DNA of 22,578 bases from an uncultured Eubacterium sp. (lineage in GTDB: Bacteria; Bacillota_A; Clostridia; Lachnospirales; Lachnospiraceae). The position numbers and the translations under genes were made by a program. Positions 15,070-22,578 of the stretch are shown here, in pieces. Location: contig CAOKJJ010000072.1 of NCBI GenBank assembly GCA_948468465.1, positions 1-22,578 on the forward strand, read 5' to 3'. How positions within the stretch are numbered: position 1 is the stretch's first letter; each line of letters opens with the position of its first letter. Under the pieces are notes generated by a model. The model was given only the letters and a program-made list of their open reading frames with translations. It was not told the origin of the DNA and did no database searches.

Positions 15070-15098
15070 TTGTTTCAAAATCCAAGTAGTGCTATAAT
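15070..15098 (+). promoter_or_regulatory. secA promoter
   Basis: TTGTTT (15070-15075), 17-nt spacer, TATAAT (15093-15098), about 50 nt before the ATG. Confidence 0.75.
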
Positions 15099-15149
15099 AG
15101 AACCAATTTTGTGATACATGACAAGTATACGACAATGATAGGAGATTGT

Positions 15150-17720
15150 ATGGGAGCATTTGAAAAAATATTCGGAACTCATAGCGAACGTGAGTTAAAA
15201 AGAATAAAACCACTGGTAGATAAGATCGAAGACCTGCGTCCAGCGATGCAGGCGCTTTCTGATGAAGAACTGCAGGCAAAAACACCGGAATTTAAAAAAC
15301 GTCTGGAAGCCGGTGAGACGATGGATGATATTTTAGTAGAGGCATTTGCCGTAGTCAGAGAAGCATCCAGGCGTGTGCTTCATATGGAACCGTTTCGCGT
15401 ACAGCTGATCGGCGGCATTATTCTGCACCAGGGCCGCATTGCGGAGATGAAGACAGGAGAAGGCAAGACGCTTGTAGCGACGATGCCTGCTTATTTAAAT
15501 GCATTAGAGGGCAAAGGCGTTCATATTGTAACGGTAAATGATTATCTGGCACAGCGTGACGCGGACGAAATGGGCCAGGTGCATCAGTTTCTTGGGTTGA
15601 AAGTCGGCTGCATCTTAAACAGTATGGATAATGACCAGCGCAGGGAAGCATATGCCTGTGACATCACATACGTGACAAACAATGAACTCGGATTTGATTA
15701 TCTGAGAGATAATATGGTAATATATAAGGAACAGCTGGTGCAAAGAGATCTGCACTATGCGATCGTGGATGAGGTGGACTCGATTCTGATTGACGAGGCA
15801 CGTACACCATTGATTATTTCCGGGCAGAGCGGCAAGTCTACAAAACTGTATGAGGCCTGCGATATACTGGCACAGCAATTAAAACGCGGACAAGGCGACG
15901 GTGAGTTTACCAAAATGGATGCCATTATGGGCGTTGAAGTGGAAGAAGACGGAGACTTTATCGTCAATGAGAAGGACAAGGTCGTAAACCTGACAGCTGA
16001 AGGTGTAAAAAAGGTAGAGAAATTTTTTAACATAGAAAATCTGGCGGACGCGGAAAATCTGGAAATCCAGCACAATATCATACTGGCGCTGCGGGCGCAC
16101 AATCTGATGTTTAGGGACAAAGATTATGTTGTCAAAGACGATGAGGTATTGATTGTAGACGAATTTACAGGACGCATTATGCCGGGACGGCGTTATTCGG
16201 ACGGCCTGCATCAGGCGATCGAAGCAAAAGAGCATGTAAAAGTAAAACGGGAAAGCCGCACATTAGCAACGATTACCTTCCAGAACTTTTTTAATAAATT
16301 TGAAAAGAAAGCCGGTATGACGGGTACTGCCCTGACAGAAGAGCAGGAGTTCCGTGATATTTATGGAATGGACGTTATTGAAATACCGACAAATAAGCCG
16401 GTAGTGCGTGTCGATCATCAGGATGCCGTATACAAGACACAGAAAGAAAAGTTCCATGCGGTTTGCGACGAGGTGGAAGCAAGCCATGAAAAAGGACAGC
16501 CTGTACTGGTCGGTACGGTTACGATTGAGATTTCTGAACTCTTAGATAAGATGCTTAGCCGCAGAGGAATTAAGCATCAGGTATTAAATGCAAAGTTTCA
16601 TGAGATGGAAGCGGAAATTGTCAGCCATGCCGGAGAACATGGGGCAGTTACGATTGCGACAAATATGGCCGGACGTGGTACTGATATTAAACTGGACAAT
16701 GAAGCGAGAGCTGCCGGTGGGTTAAAAATCATCGGCACAGAGCGTCATGAGTCCAGACGTATAGACAATCAGCTGCGCGGCCGTTCCGGCCGTCAGGGAG
16801 ATCCGGGAGAGTCCAAGTTCTATATTTCCCTGGAGGACGACCTGATGCGTTTGTTCGGCTCTGAAAAGCTGATGGATATTTTTAACGCGCTGGGCGTGCC
16901 GGAAGGGGAAGAAATCCAGCATAAAATGCTGACAAATGCGATTGAAAAAGCACAGAAGAAAATTGAAGGAAATAACTTTGGCATTCGTAAAAACCTGCTG
17001 GAATATGATCAGGTTATGAACGACCAGAGAGAAATCGTATACGAAGAGCGTATGAAAGTATTAAATGGAGAAAACATGCGCGATTCCATTTATAAGATGA
17101 TTGTAGATTTTGTGGAAGCAACCGTAGATACATGCCTGTCAGACGATGTCAATCGCGAAGAATGGGATCTGGAAGAACTGAACCAGCTGCTGATACCGGT
17201 CATTCCTTTAGAGCCTTTGACAGAGGAAAATATGGAAGACTGCAAGAGTAGCAAGGAAGTAAAGCACAAATTAAAAGAACAGGCAGTGAAGCTGTACGAA
17301 GAAAAAGAAGCGGAATTCCCGGAACCGGAAGCAATCCGCGAGTTGGAGCGTGTGATTTTATTAAAGGTCATTGACCGGAAATGGATGGCGCATCTGGACG
17401 ACATGGACCAGCTTCGCCAGGGTATCGGCCTGCAGGCTTACGGACAAAGAGATCCGCTGGTAGAATATAAGCTGATGGGCTTTGAGATGTTTGACGGAAT
17501 GACGCAGAATATGCGGGAAGATACGCTGCGTTTGATGTATCATGTAAGACTGGAAGAAAAAGTGGAACGCGAGGAAGTAGCAAAAGTCACAGGAACGAAC
17601 AAAGATGATTCGGCTGCGGCAAAACCAAAGACACGGGAGAGCAAGAAAATCTATCCAAACGATCCATGCCCTTGCGGCAGCGGAAAGAAGTACAAGCATT
17701 GCTGTATGAATAAGATTTAA
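15150..17720 (+). CDS. secA: Preprotein translocase ATPase SecA
   Basis: 856 aa from ATG 15150, chosen because GGAG lies 5 nt upstream and [21 protein letters not shown] is the normal SecA N-terminus. Landmarks: Walker A TGEGKT (about 102-107), VNDYLAQRD, the [19 protein letters not shown] helicase motif, [50 protein letters not shown], the [13 protein letters not shown] motif VI and the C-terminal zinc site [13 protein letters not shown]. SecA drives secretion through SecYEG and binds SecB or lipids through its C-terminus. Full length, single cistron, followed by a strong bidirectional terminator. In many Firmicutes prfB follows secA; here it does not. Confidence 0.99.
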   Translation: MGAFEKIFGTHSERELKRIKPLVDKIEDLRPAMQALSDEELQAKTPEFKKRLEAGETMDDILVEAFAVVREASRRVLHMEPFRVQLIGGIILHQGRIAEMKTGEGKTLVATMPAYLNALEGKGVHIVTVNDYLAQRDADEMGQVHQFLGLKVGCILNSMDNDQRREAYACDITYVTNNELGFDYLRDNMVIYKEQLVQRDLHYAIVDEVDSILIDEARTPLIISGQSGKSTKLYEACDILAQQLKRGQGDGEFTKMDAIMGVEVEEDGDFIVNEKDKVVNLTAEGVKKVEKFFNIENLADAENLEIQHNIILALRAHNLMFRDKDYVVKDDEVLIVDEFTGRIMPGRRYSDGLHQAIEAKEHVKVKRESRTLATITFQNFFNKFEKKAGMTGTALTEEQEFRDIYGMDVIEIPTNKPVVRVDHQDAVYKTQKEKFHAVCDEVEASHEKGQPVLVGTVTIEISELLDKMLSRRGIKHQVLNAKFHEMEAEIVSHAGEHGAVTIATNMAGRGTDIKLDNEARAAGGLKIIGTERHESRRIDNQLRGRSGRQGDPGESKFYISLEDDLMRLFGSEKLMDIFNALGVPEGEEIQHKMLTNAIEKAQKKIEGNNFGIRKNLLEYDQVMNDQREIVYEERMKVLNGENMRDSIYKMIVDFVEATVDTCLSDDVNREEWDLEELNQLLIPVIPLEPLTEENMEDCKSSKEVKHKLKEQAVKLYEEKEAEFPEPEAIRELERVILLKVIDRKWMAHLDDMDQLRQGIGLQAYGQRDPLVEYKLMGFEMFDGMTQNMREDTLRLMYHVRLEEKVEREEVAKVTGTNKDDSAAAKPKTRESKKIYPNDPCPCGSGKKYKHCCMNKI

Positions 17721-17726
17721 CCGGAT

Positions 17727-17761
17727 AAAAAAGACATATGCCCAAAGCATATGTCTTTTTT
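17727..17761. terminator. Bidirectional terminator between secA and fprA
   Basis: AAAAAAGACATATG (17727-17740) and CATATGTCTTTTTT (17748-17761) form a perfect 14-bp stem with a 7-nt loop, giving a U run on both strands. Confidence 0.9.
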
Positions 17762-17766
17762 ATATT

Positions 17767-18942
17767 CTATACTCCCGCATCCACAATGGCATCTGCCAGT
17801 GCTTCCAAATCTGCCATATTTGATTCTTTTAATGTAGACTTAATCGTAACGAGCGGTTCTACAATAGATATATTTTTCATCGTTTCCAGTATTGCCTTCA
17901 TCGTTCTTCCGGCTGTCGGGCCCCAGGAGCCGTTTTCCAGAATGCCGACGGTACGCTTTTGATAAGCCTTGCTCTGCAGATGATGTAAGAAATCCTGCAT
18001 GCATGGGAATACGCCGCCGTCATAGCTTGCAGCCGCTAAAATCATGCGGTCATAGCGGAAAGCATCCTCAATCACTTCCGCCATATCTTCTCTTGCAAGA
18101 TCACTGACGACTACTTTTTCCACTCCTTTTTCACGAAGCATTTCACCAAGCTTCTCTGCTGCCTTTGCCGTATTGCCATGAATCGAAGCGTACGCAATCA
18201 GTACGCCTGAATTTTCCGGCTTATAGCTGCTCCATGTATCATACAGGCCAATATAATAGCCCAGATCTTCTTTTAAAATCGGTCCATGCAGAGGACAAAT
18301 CATCGCAATATCCAGTTTTGCCGCCTTTTTCAAAAGAGCCTGTACGGATGCACCATATCTGCCGACGATATTGAAGTAATATCTTCTTGCTTCACATGAC
18401 CAGCCTTCATCATCTTCGGCGTCCATTGCGCCGAATTTCCCAAAACCATCCGCAGAAAACAGGATTTTTTCGCTGCTTTCATAAGTAACCATAACTTCCG
18501 GCCAATGTACCATCGGAGCCATATAAAAATTCAGCGTATGCGAACCAAGCGATAACGTATCACCTTCTTTGACCTCAATGGAGCGGTCATCTAAAGCAAT
18601 ATCGAAAAACTGCGGCAACATATTAAATGTCTTGGCATTTCCTACGATCACTACATCCGGGTACAGCTCCAGCAGTCTGCCAATACTTCCTGCATGATCC
18701 GGTTCCAGATGAGATATAACCAGATAATCCAGTTTTCTTCCATCCAAAGCCGCCTGAAGCTTCTGTTCCCATTCTTCCATCCCTCTGGCATCTACCGTAT
18801 CCATTAACGCTGTTTTTTCATCTAAAATCAAATAAGAGTTATACGTCACTCCATCCGGTACGACATACTGACTCTCAAACAAGTCAAGATCTCTGTCGTC
18901 TACACCAATGTATTTGATCGCATCTGAAATTGTTACCTGCAT
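17767..18942 (-). CDS. FprA family A-type flavoprotein (flavodiiron protein)
   Basis: 391 aa, ATG at 18942 after AAAGGAGA. The N-terminal metallo-beta-lactamase-like domain has the full di-iron ligand set: His78, Glu80 and His83 in HLEPDH, His146 in HWPE, Asp165 in SADGFG and His219 in PLHG. The C-terminal flavodoxin domain (about 246-391) shows the FMN loops YASIHGNTAKAAE, AASYDGG and NGSWGPTAG. Such enzymes reduce O2 to water (and/or NO to N2O) in the cytosol of anaerobes, protecting them from oxygen or nitrosative stress, with electrons from rubredoxin or a reductase. No rubredoxin domain is fused or adjacent. It has its own promoter: TTGAAA (19000-18995), 17 nt, TATACT (18977-18972). Confidence 0.96.
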   Translation of the reverse strand: MQVTISDAIKYIGVDDRDLDLFESQYVVPDGVTYNSYLILDEKTALMDTVDARGMEEWEQKLQAALDGRKLDYLVISHLEPDHAGSIGRLLELYPDVVIVGNAKTFNMLPQFFDIALDDRSIEVKEGDTLSLGSHTLNFYMAPMVHWPEVMVTYESSEKILFSADGFGKFGAMDAEDDEGWSCEARRYYFNIVGRYGASVQALLKKAAKLDIAMICPLHGPILKEDLGYYIGLYDTWSSYKPENSGVLIAYASIHGNTAKAAEKLGEMLREKGVEKVVVSDLAREDMAEVIEDAFRYDRMILAAASYDGGVFPCMQDFLHHLQSKAYQKRTVGILENGSWGPTAGRTMKAILETMKNISIVEPLVTIKSTLKESNMADLEALADAIVDAGV

Positions 18943-18971
18943 AAATCTTCTCCTTTCAAGTGTTTTGTATC

Positions 18972-19000
18972 AGTATACTCTATAAACAACTGTTTTTCAA
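18972..19000 (-). promoter_or_regulatory. Promoter of the flavodiiron gene
   Basis: Minus strand TTGAAA (19000-18995), 17-nt spacer, TATACT (18977-18972), 30 nt before the start codon. Confidence 0.75.
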
Positions 19001-19065
19001 ATCATTTTTGCATAAATTTCGCATTGGCTCTACTAATTTAAATATTTTCAAAGCCTGGAAAGCTT

Positions 19066-20340
19066 TTATTTTCTGCCCCGCAGCATAACATTGGCGCAGA
19101 ATATCCCATCCCCGTAAAGAAACCGGCAGTATCCGCCGTCTTTTTCTGCGATATGGCGCACAGCCTGCAAGCCGATGCCTTCACCCGGACGTTTTGAGGA
19201 GAGAAATGTGCCGTTTTTTTCGGTCACTTCCCCGTCATAATTATTTTCAACGGACAACAGTACCATATGTTTTGCATGCAAGTGGGCTGACGCCTTCACC
19301 TGCCGTCTTTCAGGCACTGTCCGCAGGCCCGCTTCCAATGCATTTTCGAGGAGGTTGGACAGCACGGAACACAGGTCGGTATCCGGGACAGGAAGCTCGC
19401 GGGGCAGGTCAAGCGTGAAAGTGTATGGAATCCCATGCTCCCGGTACATCAGTGTAAAATAGCTTGCCACACTGTCTGCAGCCGCATTTTCACACAGACC
19501 AAGGTCGCCGGCAGGAATGTCCCCCTGCACTTTGGCCAGATATTTCAGGATGTCTTCCAGGTTCTCTTTTTCAGCAAGGCTCTGCAGGACATGGAAATGG
19601 TGGCGCATATCGTGCCGTGCCTGCCGGATCTGCCGTGTAGTGGCAAGGAGGTTGTTGTACCGTGCCTGCTGCATAGAGAGAAGCTGGTTCTCCAGCCGGA
19701 GGCGACTGATGCGGTTTAGGCTGGCCGCCATGAGGTAAATGATCAGGTAGGATAAAAGGAGCAGGGCAAGGAACAAAAAGCTGAAAAGGATGTAGAGCAG
19801 CCGGAGCCGTCCCTGTTCTAAGATGCCTGGATTCCTTGGAATGATAAAAATATTCAGGCTAAGAAACAGAAGCGGCAGTATCCAGAACACATACCATGTC
19901 TGCGCAAAGGCATCGTCCTCTAAAAGTTTCCTTGCGGCATGGGTGGCGGGATACCATGCGGCGGCTGTAAGGATGCAGCACATCAGGAACCAGAGAATTG
20001 CGGTGCGCGGAGGAAACGGCGGCGTAGTTTCTCCGCTTATACCGATGGCGGCATTTCCAAGACAGGAAAATGTGCCGCATATGGAAAGGAAAACATTGAC
20101 AGACTTCCAGCGTGAAACCTTAAGCGTATGTACATAGAAACAGCCTGAGATGACTGCAGCAGGGAAGAACAGCCAGAGGATGTCGATATGGAACAGGCAG
20201 CCCGCAGCTTCCCCGGCAAGGCATAGAAGAAGGATCAGGAGGGCTGTCATTGCCGCCAGTTTTGCAGGGCGGAGCCGCAGGTGATGTTTCATAGGCAGAT
20301 AGGCAACCAGCATGCCGGGCAGAAAAATGATAAGTTCCAT
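19066..20340 (-). CDS. AgrC-like GHKL sensor histidine kinase
   Basis: 424 aa, ATG at 20340, three nt after the regulator stop; its ribosome site AAAGGGGG overlaps the end of that gene. About six hydrophobic helices (residues 1-210) form the sensor. The cytosolic part has the H box ARHDMRHHFHVLQSL with phospho-acceptor His243, the N box SNLLENALEAG (328-338) and the G box GEGIGLQAVRHIAEKDGG (386-403), the HPK10/AgrC pattern. Such kinases usually sense a secreted peptide and phosphorylate a LytTR regulator. No agrB or agrD is in the window, so the signal is unknown. Base composition looks richer in G+C than the surrounding genes. Confidence 0.92.
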   Translation of the reverse strand: MELIIFLPGMLVAYLPMKHHLRLRPAKLAAMTALLILLLCLAGEAAGCLFHIDILWLFFPAAVISGCFYVHTLKVSRWKSVNVFLSICGTFSCLGNAAIGISGETTPPFPPRTAILWFLMCCILTAAAWYPATHAARKLLEDDAFAQTWYVFWILPLLFLSLNIFIIPRNPGILEQGRLRLLYILFSFLFLALLLLSYLIIYLMAASLNRISRLRLENQLLSMQQARYNNLLATTRQIRQARHDMRHHFHVLQSLAEKENLEDILKYLAKVQGDIPAGDLGLCENAAADSVASYFTLMYREHGIPYTFTLDLPRELPVPDTDLCSVLSNLLENALEAGLRTVPERRQVKASAHLHAKHMVLLSVENNYDGEVTEKNGTFLSSKRPGEGIGLQAVRHIAEKDGGYCRFLYGDGIFCANVMLRGRK

Positions 20341-20343
20341 TAT

Positions 20344-21057
20344 TTAATCCCCCTTTCTGAACAGAAAATCACCGAAAGCCATTCGTGCAGCTTTGGCAAG
20401 GCTGCGGCTGACAGAAATCCTTTTCCCGTTTTTCAGGATAAAGTCCATGCCGTCAAAATCTTCCGCGTGTTCCATGTTGACGAGGACACCCCGGCTGCAC
20501 AGGAAGAACCGCCCGTCTGTCAGGGAGGCGGTAAATTCCCGGAAAGTCAGGCGTGTCACGATTTTTTCCCCGGCTGTACAGTATATGTAGATCTGATGCT
20601 GGTAATGTTCCGCGTACAGAATGTCCTGAAAACGGAGCCGGACAATGCCGCCGGCGGTGTTTATTTCGATATATCTGTCCATTACGGGAAAACGCTTTGC
20701 GATTTCGTCAAACAATGCGGAAAGGTCAGTTTCTTTATACGGCTTCACCAGATAGTGCAGCGCCCGGACACGGAAGCCGTCCAGCGCATGATCAGCGGAG
20801 GCAGTGGTGAACACAAGCAGGCAGTCCTTATCGAAGCGGCGCAGCTTTTCTGACGTATCCACACCGTTTTCACTTCCCATATAGATATCAAGGAATACAA
20901 GGTCAAAATGTTCTTTTTCGGCGTCGGCGAGGAAATCCGACCCGGAAGCATAGTCAAGTATGGCAGCATCAAGGGAAAGACGGACAGCCTGTCCGGTGAT
21001 CCTTTTCTTTAAGGTTTCCCGTTCTGACGCAATATCATCTACAATGGCGATCCGCAT
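20344..21057 (-). CDS. LytTR-type response regulator (AgrA-like)
   Basis: 237 aa, ATG at 21057 with AGGAGG 7 nt upstream. The receiver domain (1-120) has the acidic pair in VDD (Asp7, Asp8), the phospho-acceptor Asp57 in VFLDIYM, TTAS, and Lys in LVKPY. The LytTR DNA-binding domain (about 132-232) shows FQDILYAEHYQHQIYIY, LTFREFTASLTDGRFFLCSRGVLVNMEHAEDF and LKNGKRISVSRS. It is the first gene of a two-gene operon with its kinase. TTGACA (21148-21143) with a poor -10 lies upstream, inside an inverted repeat. G+C-rich like the kinase, which suggests they arrived together. Confidence 0.93.
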   Translation of the reverse strand: MRIAIVDDIASERETLKKRITGQAVRLSLDAAILDYASGSDFLADAEKEHFDLVFLDIYMGSENGVDTSEKLRRFDKDCLLVFTTASADHALDGFRVRALHYLVKPYKETDLSALFDEIAKRFPVMDRYIEINTAGGIVRLRFQDILYAEHYQHQIYIYCTAGEKIVTRLTFREFTASLTDGRFFLCSRGVLVNMEHAEDFDGMDFILKNGKRISVSRSLAKAARMAFGDFLFRKGD

Positions 21058-21119
21058 GGAAAAACCTCCTTTACTCTGAACAATATCCAGATATCATCGC
21101 AGCATAAAACATCAAAAAA

Positions 21120-21182
21120 CGAATATCACAAAAAATCAGGTTTGTCAAGCCTGATGCTATTTATTCAGAATGACGTTAACGT
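21120..21182. promoter_or_regulatory. Palindromes in the divergent region upstream of the regulator gene
   Basis: ATCAGG (21135-21140) and CCTGAT (21150-21155) flank a minus-strand TTGACA (21148-21143). A second perfect palindrome, ACGTTAACGT, lies at 21173-21182. Either could be a site for the LytTR regulator or another factor; no LytTR direct-repeat pair was recognised with confidence. Confidence 0.35.
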
Positions 21183-21219
21183 GAGACCATAGAAAAACGG
21201 ATGGAAGATGAGAAAATAT

Positions 21220-21248
21220 TTGAAAAAAATGAATCCATAGGGTATACT
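21220..21248 (+). promoter_or_regulatory. Promoter of the JetD-like gene, upstream of the MITE
   Basis: TTGAAA (21220-21225), 17-nt spacer, TATACT (21243-21248). The MITE begins 7 nt further on, so a transcript from here would carry the whole 160-nt hairpin in its leader. Confidence 0.65.
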
Positions 21249-21254
21249 ATATCC

Positions 21255-21418
21255 TAGAGCGTGTTTGAAAAATCATTCCCGCGATCTGCACTCCCCACTT
21301 TGCGGAGAATTTATCCCAAATTTAATCAACATAGCCCGCTATGCCTCATAAATTTGGGATAAATTCTTCACAAAGTGTGAAGCACATCTCACGGAAAGCA
21401 TTTTTCAAACACGCTCTA
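21255..21418. mobile_element. MITE copy 2, 160 bp, with TA duplication
   Basis: Element 21257-21416, flanked by TA (21255-21256 and 21417-21418), in the opposite orientation to copy 1. After reverse complementing, it differs from copy 1 at 3 of 160 positions. It has the same 17-bp perfect terminal repeats and long internal hairpin, and no coding capacity for a transposase. It lies between a good promoter and the JetD-like start codon. Confidence 0.92.
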
Positions 21419-21442
21419 GAGAACAGACAGGATGGATGATAA

Positions 21443-22444
21443 ATGAAACGGCTCTCCTTAAATGAAATAGAACAAAAGCTGCATACGCAGTCTTATGAAC
21501 AGCTTTGCGGATATGTCTACAGGCAGATAGAAAACGGCAGTTTAAAGCCGGTAAAGGCGTCTGGGCTAAATGGCAAAAAGCCGGCGCTGTATCAGCAATA
21601 TTGGATCGTTGATACAGATACGGATTACAGTGCGTATGAAGAGGAACTGAAATATAAAATGAGCATGCAGATTTCTGCGGATTATTATTTGCGGCATTTG
21701 GCTCAGTATGCGGCGGACCGGGAATGGGTGTGGCAGCTGAACCAGTATTTTCTGGACACACGGGACAGTAATCCGGAACCTGTTTCGAAAAATGAACGCA
21801 GCTTTCAAATATGGGGCCGGGAAAAGTTTTTGCAGCAGGAACAGGGAAGGAAAATATTGAAACGCTGCGGCGTTTCTGCCTCTCAGCTTGCTTTTTACGA
21901 AACATCTGAGCCGCTTGCTTATTACAGTACGCACCGTGAGATACCGCAGAACCTGCTGATATTGGAAAATAAAGATACATTTTATAGCATGCGCCGTCAC
22001 CTTCTTGATCAGAGAGAAGATCATAAAAAAGAGATTTTCGGGATTCCTTTTGGGACGCTGATCTACGGTGCCGGAAAAGGAATCCTGCGTTCGTTTCAGG
22101 ATTTTTCTTTTTGTGTGGAGCCGTATATGCAGGCGAAGGAAAACAGGATTTATTATTTCGGGGATCTGGATTATGAAGGGATTGGCATTTATGAACGGCT
22201 GGCGGAATTGTTTCAGCGGCAGGAGATTATCATACAGCCGTTTACGCAGGCCTATGAAAAAATGCTGGAGAAAGCGCAGGCGGTAAAAAAGCTTCCCAAT
22301 ACAAAAGAAAAGCAGAACAGAAATCTGTCAGGAACATTTTTTGCATTTTTTTCGGAACAGACAGTCGACCATATGAAACAGTTATTGGAGAGGGAATGTT
22401 ATATTCCTCAGGAAATTTTAAATATTACGGATTTTGGAACTTAA
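21443..22444 (+). CDS. Solitary JetD-like (DUF2220, Toprim-fold) protein
   Basis: 333 aa, ATG at 21443 after AGGATGG. The C-terminal half resembles the Toprim nuclease domain of JetD from the Wadjet plasmid-defence system and DUF2220 proteins: the acidic residue Glu175 in LLILENKDTFYSM, a GTLIYGAGKG segment (204-212), and Asp241 and Asp243 in YYFGDLDYEGIGIYERL. These match the Glu and DxD metal-binding residues. The N-terminal half (1-165) is not recognised with confidence. In Wadjet, JetD cuts DNA that JetABC (a condensin-like complex) extrudes; no jetA, jetB or jetC lies upstream, and only 134 nt follow. It may be an orphan nuclease, a remnant, or a different DUF2220 system. A MITE lies in its leader. 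Confidence 0.75.
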   Translation: MKRLSLNEIEQKLHTQSYEQLCGYVYRQIENGSLKPVKASGLNGKKPALYQQYWIVDTDTDYSAYEEELKYKMSMQISADYYLRHLAQYAADREWVWQLNQYFLDTRDSNPEPVSKNERSFQIWGREKFLQQEQGRKILKRCGVSASQLAFYETSEPLAYYSTHREIPQNLLILENKDTFYSMRRHLLDQREDHKKEIFGIPFGTLIYGAGKGILRSFQDFSFCVEPYMQAKENRIYYFGDLDYEGIGIYERLAELFQRQEIIIQPFTQAYEKMLEKAQAVKKLPNTKEKQNRNLSGTFFAFFSEQTVDHMKQLLERECYIPQEILNITDFGT

Positions 22445-22484
22445 AAACAATTTCTTGCGCAAAATGGCAAAATTTTAATACTAT

Positions 22485-22515
22485 GCAACAGAATTGACAT
22501 TGTGTTGCGTTTTTT
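22485..22515 (+). terminator. Probable terminator after the JetD-like gene
   Basis: GCAACA (22485-22490) and TGTTGC (22503-22508) form a 6-bp stem with a 12-nt loop, followed by G and TTTTTT (22510-22515). It lies 41 nt after the stop. The stem is short. Confidence 0.5.
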
Positions 22516-22578
22516 GGATGGCTATGCGGACGCCGGGTGAGGGGAAAATGGCCTGGCTTGCGGCTCCTACTCCAGAAT

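Noticed and set aside
20281..20853. Plus-strand frame of 190 codons opposite the kinase-regulator junction
   Set aside because: It is antisense to two well-defined genes and has no motif or ribosome site; long frames are expected opposite G+C-rich genes.
19066..21057. A complete agr quorum-sensing locus
   Set aside because: No AgrB-like protease or AgrD-like precursor was found on either strand near the pair.
21443..22444. A complete Wadjet defence system
   Set aside because: Only a JetD-like protein is present in the window; JetA, JetB and JetC are not seen.

Overview
The window looks like a chromosomal segment of a spore-forming, low-to-moderate G+C member of the Clostridia, most likely Lachnospiraceae. 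The basis is a SipL-like spore coat protein, Veg, long-form HPF, an FprA flavodiiron protein, strong AGGAGG-type ribosome binding sites and near-consensus housekeeping promoters. The assignment rests on gene content and style, not on a marker gene.

Layout. Positions 1-3793 (minus strand) hold veg, sipL and a secreted transglutaminase-like protein that runs off the left edge. A PrcB-like lipoprotein follows (3803-4273, minus). A RelB/DinJ antitoxin and PIN toxin module (4530-5413, plus) has its toxin gene split by a 160-bp palindromic TA-flanked miniature element (MITE). Next come a PlsC-type acyltransferase (5535-6305), a convergent ddl-murF cell-wall operon (6410-8870, minus), a small TPR-like protein (9030-9500, minus) and long-form hpf (9700-10230, minus). 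Plus-strand genes follow: a YgjP/DUF45 metallopeptidase, a methyl-accepting chemotaxis protein and a PilZ c-di-GMP receptor.

The stretch 13859-15149 has no ordinary gene. On the minus strand it contains a near-consensus promoter, an A/C-rich leader, a degenerate tandem array of about a dozen units and a hairpin at the far end. The best units each carry a Shine-Dalgarno-like G/A run, a conserved spacer, ATG, exactly four further codons and a stop. Read literally they encode MEIVI, MEVII, MKTEV, MGTIL and MDSIS, with more eroded versions downstream. I know of no described system of this form, and it is the most interesting object in the window.

secA (15150-17720) diverges from the array. An FprA flavodiiron protein (17767-18942, minus) converges on it. 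An AgrA/AgrC-like response regulator and histidine kinase pair (19066-21057, minus) follows, with no agrB or agrD in the window and a visibly richer G+C composition. The second copy of the MITE (21257-21416) lies between the promoter and start codon of the last gene, a solitary JetD-like/DUF2220 protein. The two MITE copies differ at only 3 of 160 positions and lie in opposite orientations, so the family has probably been active recently. One copy broke a toxin gene while its antitoxin stayed intact.
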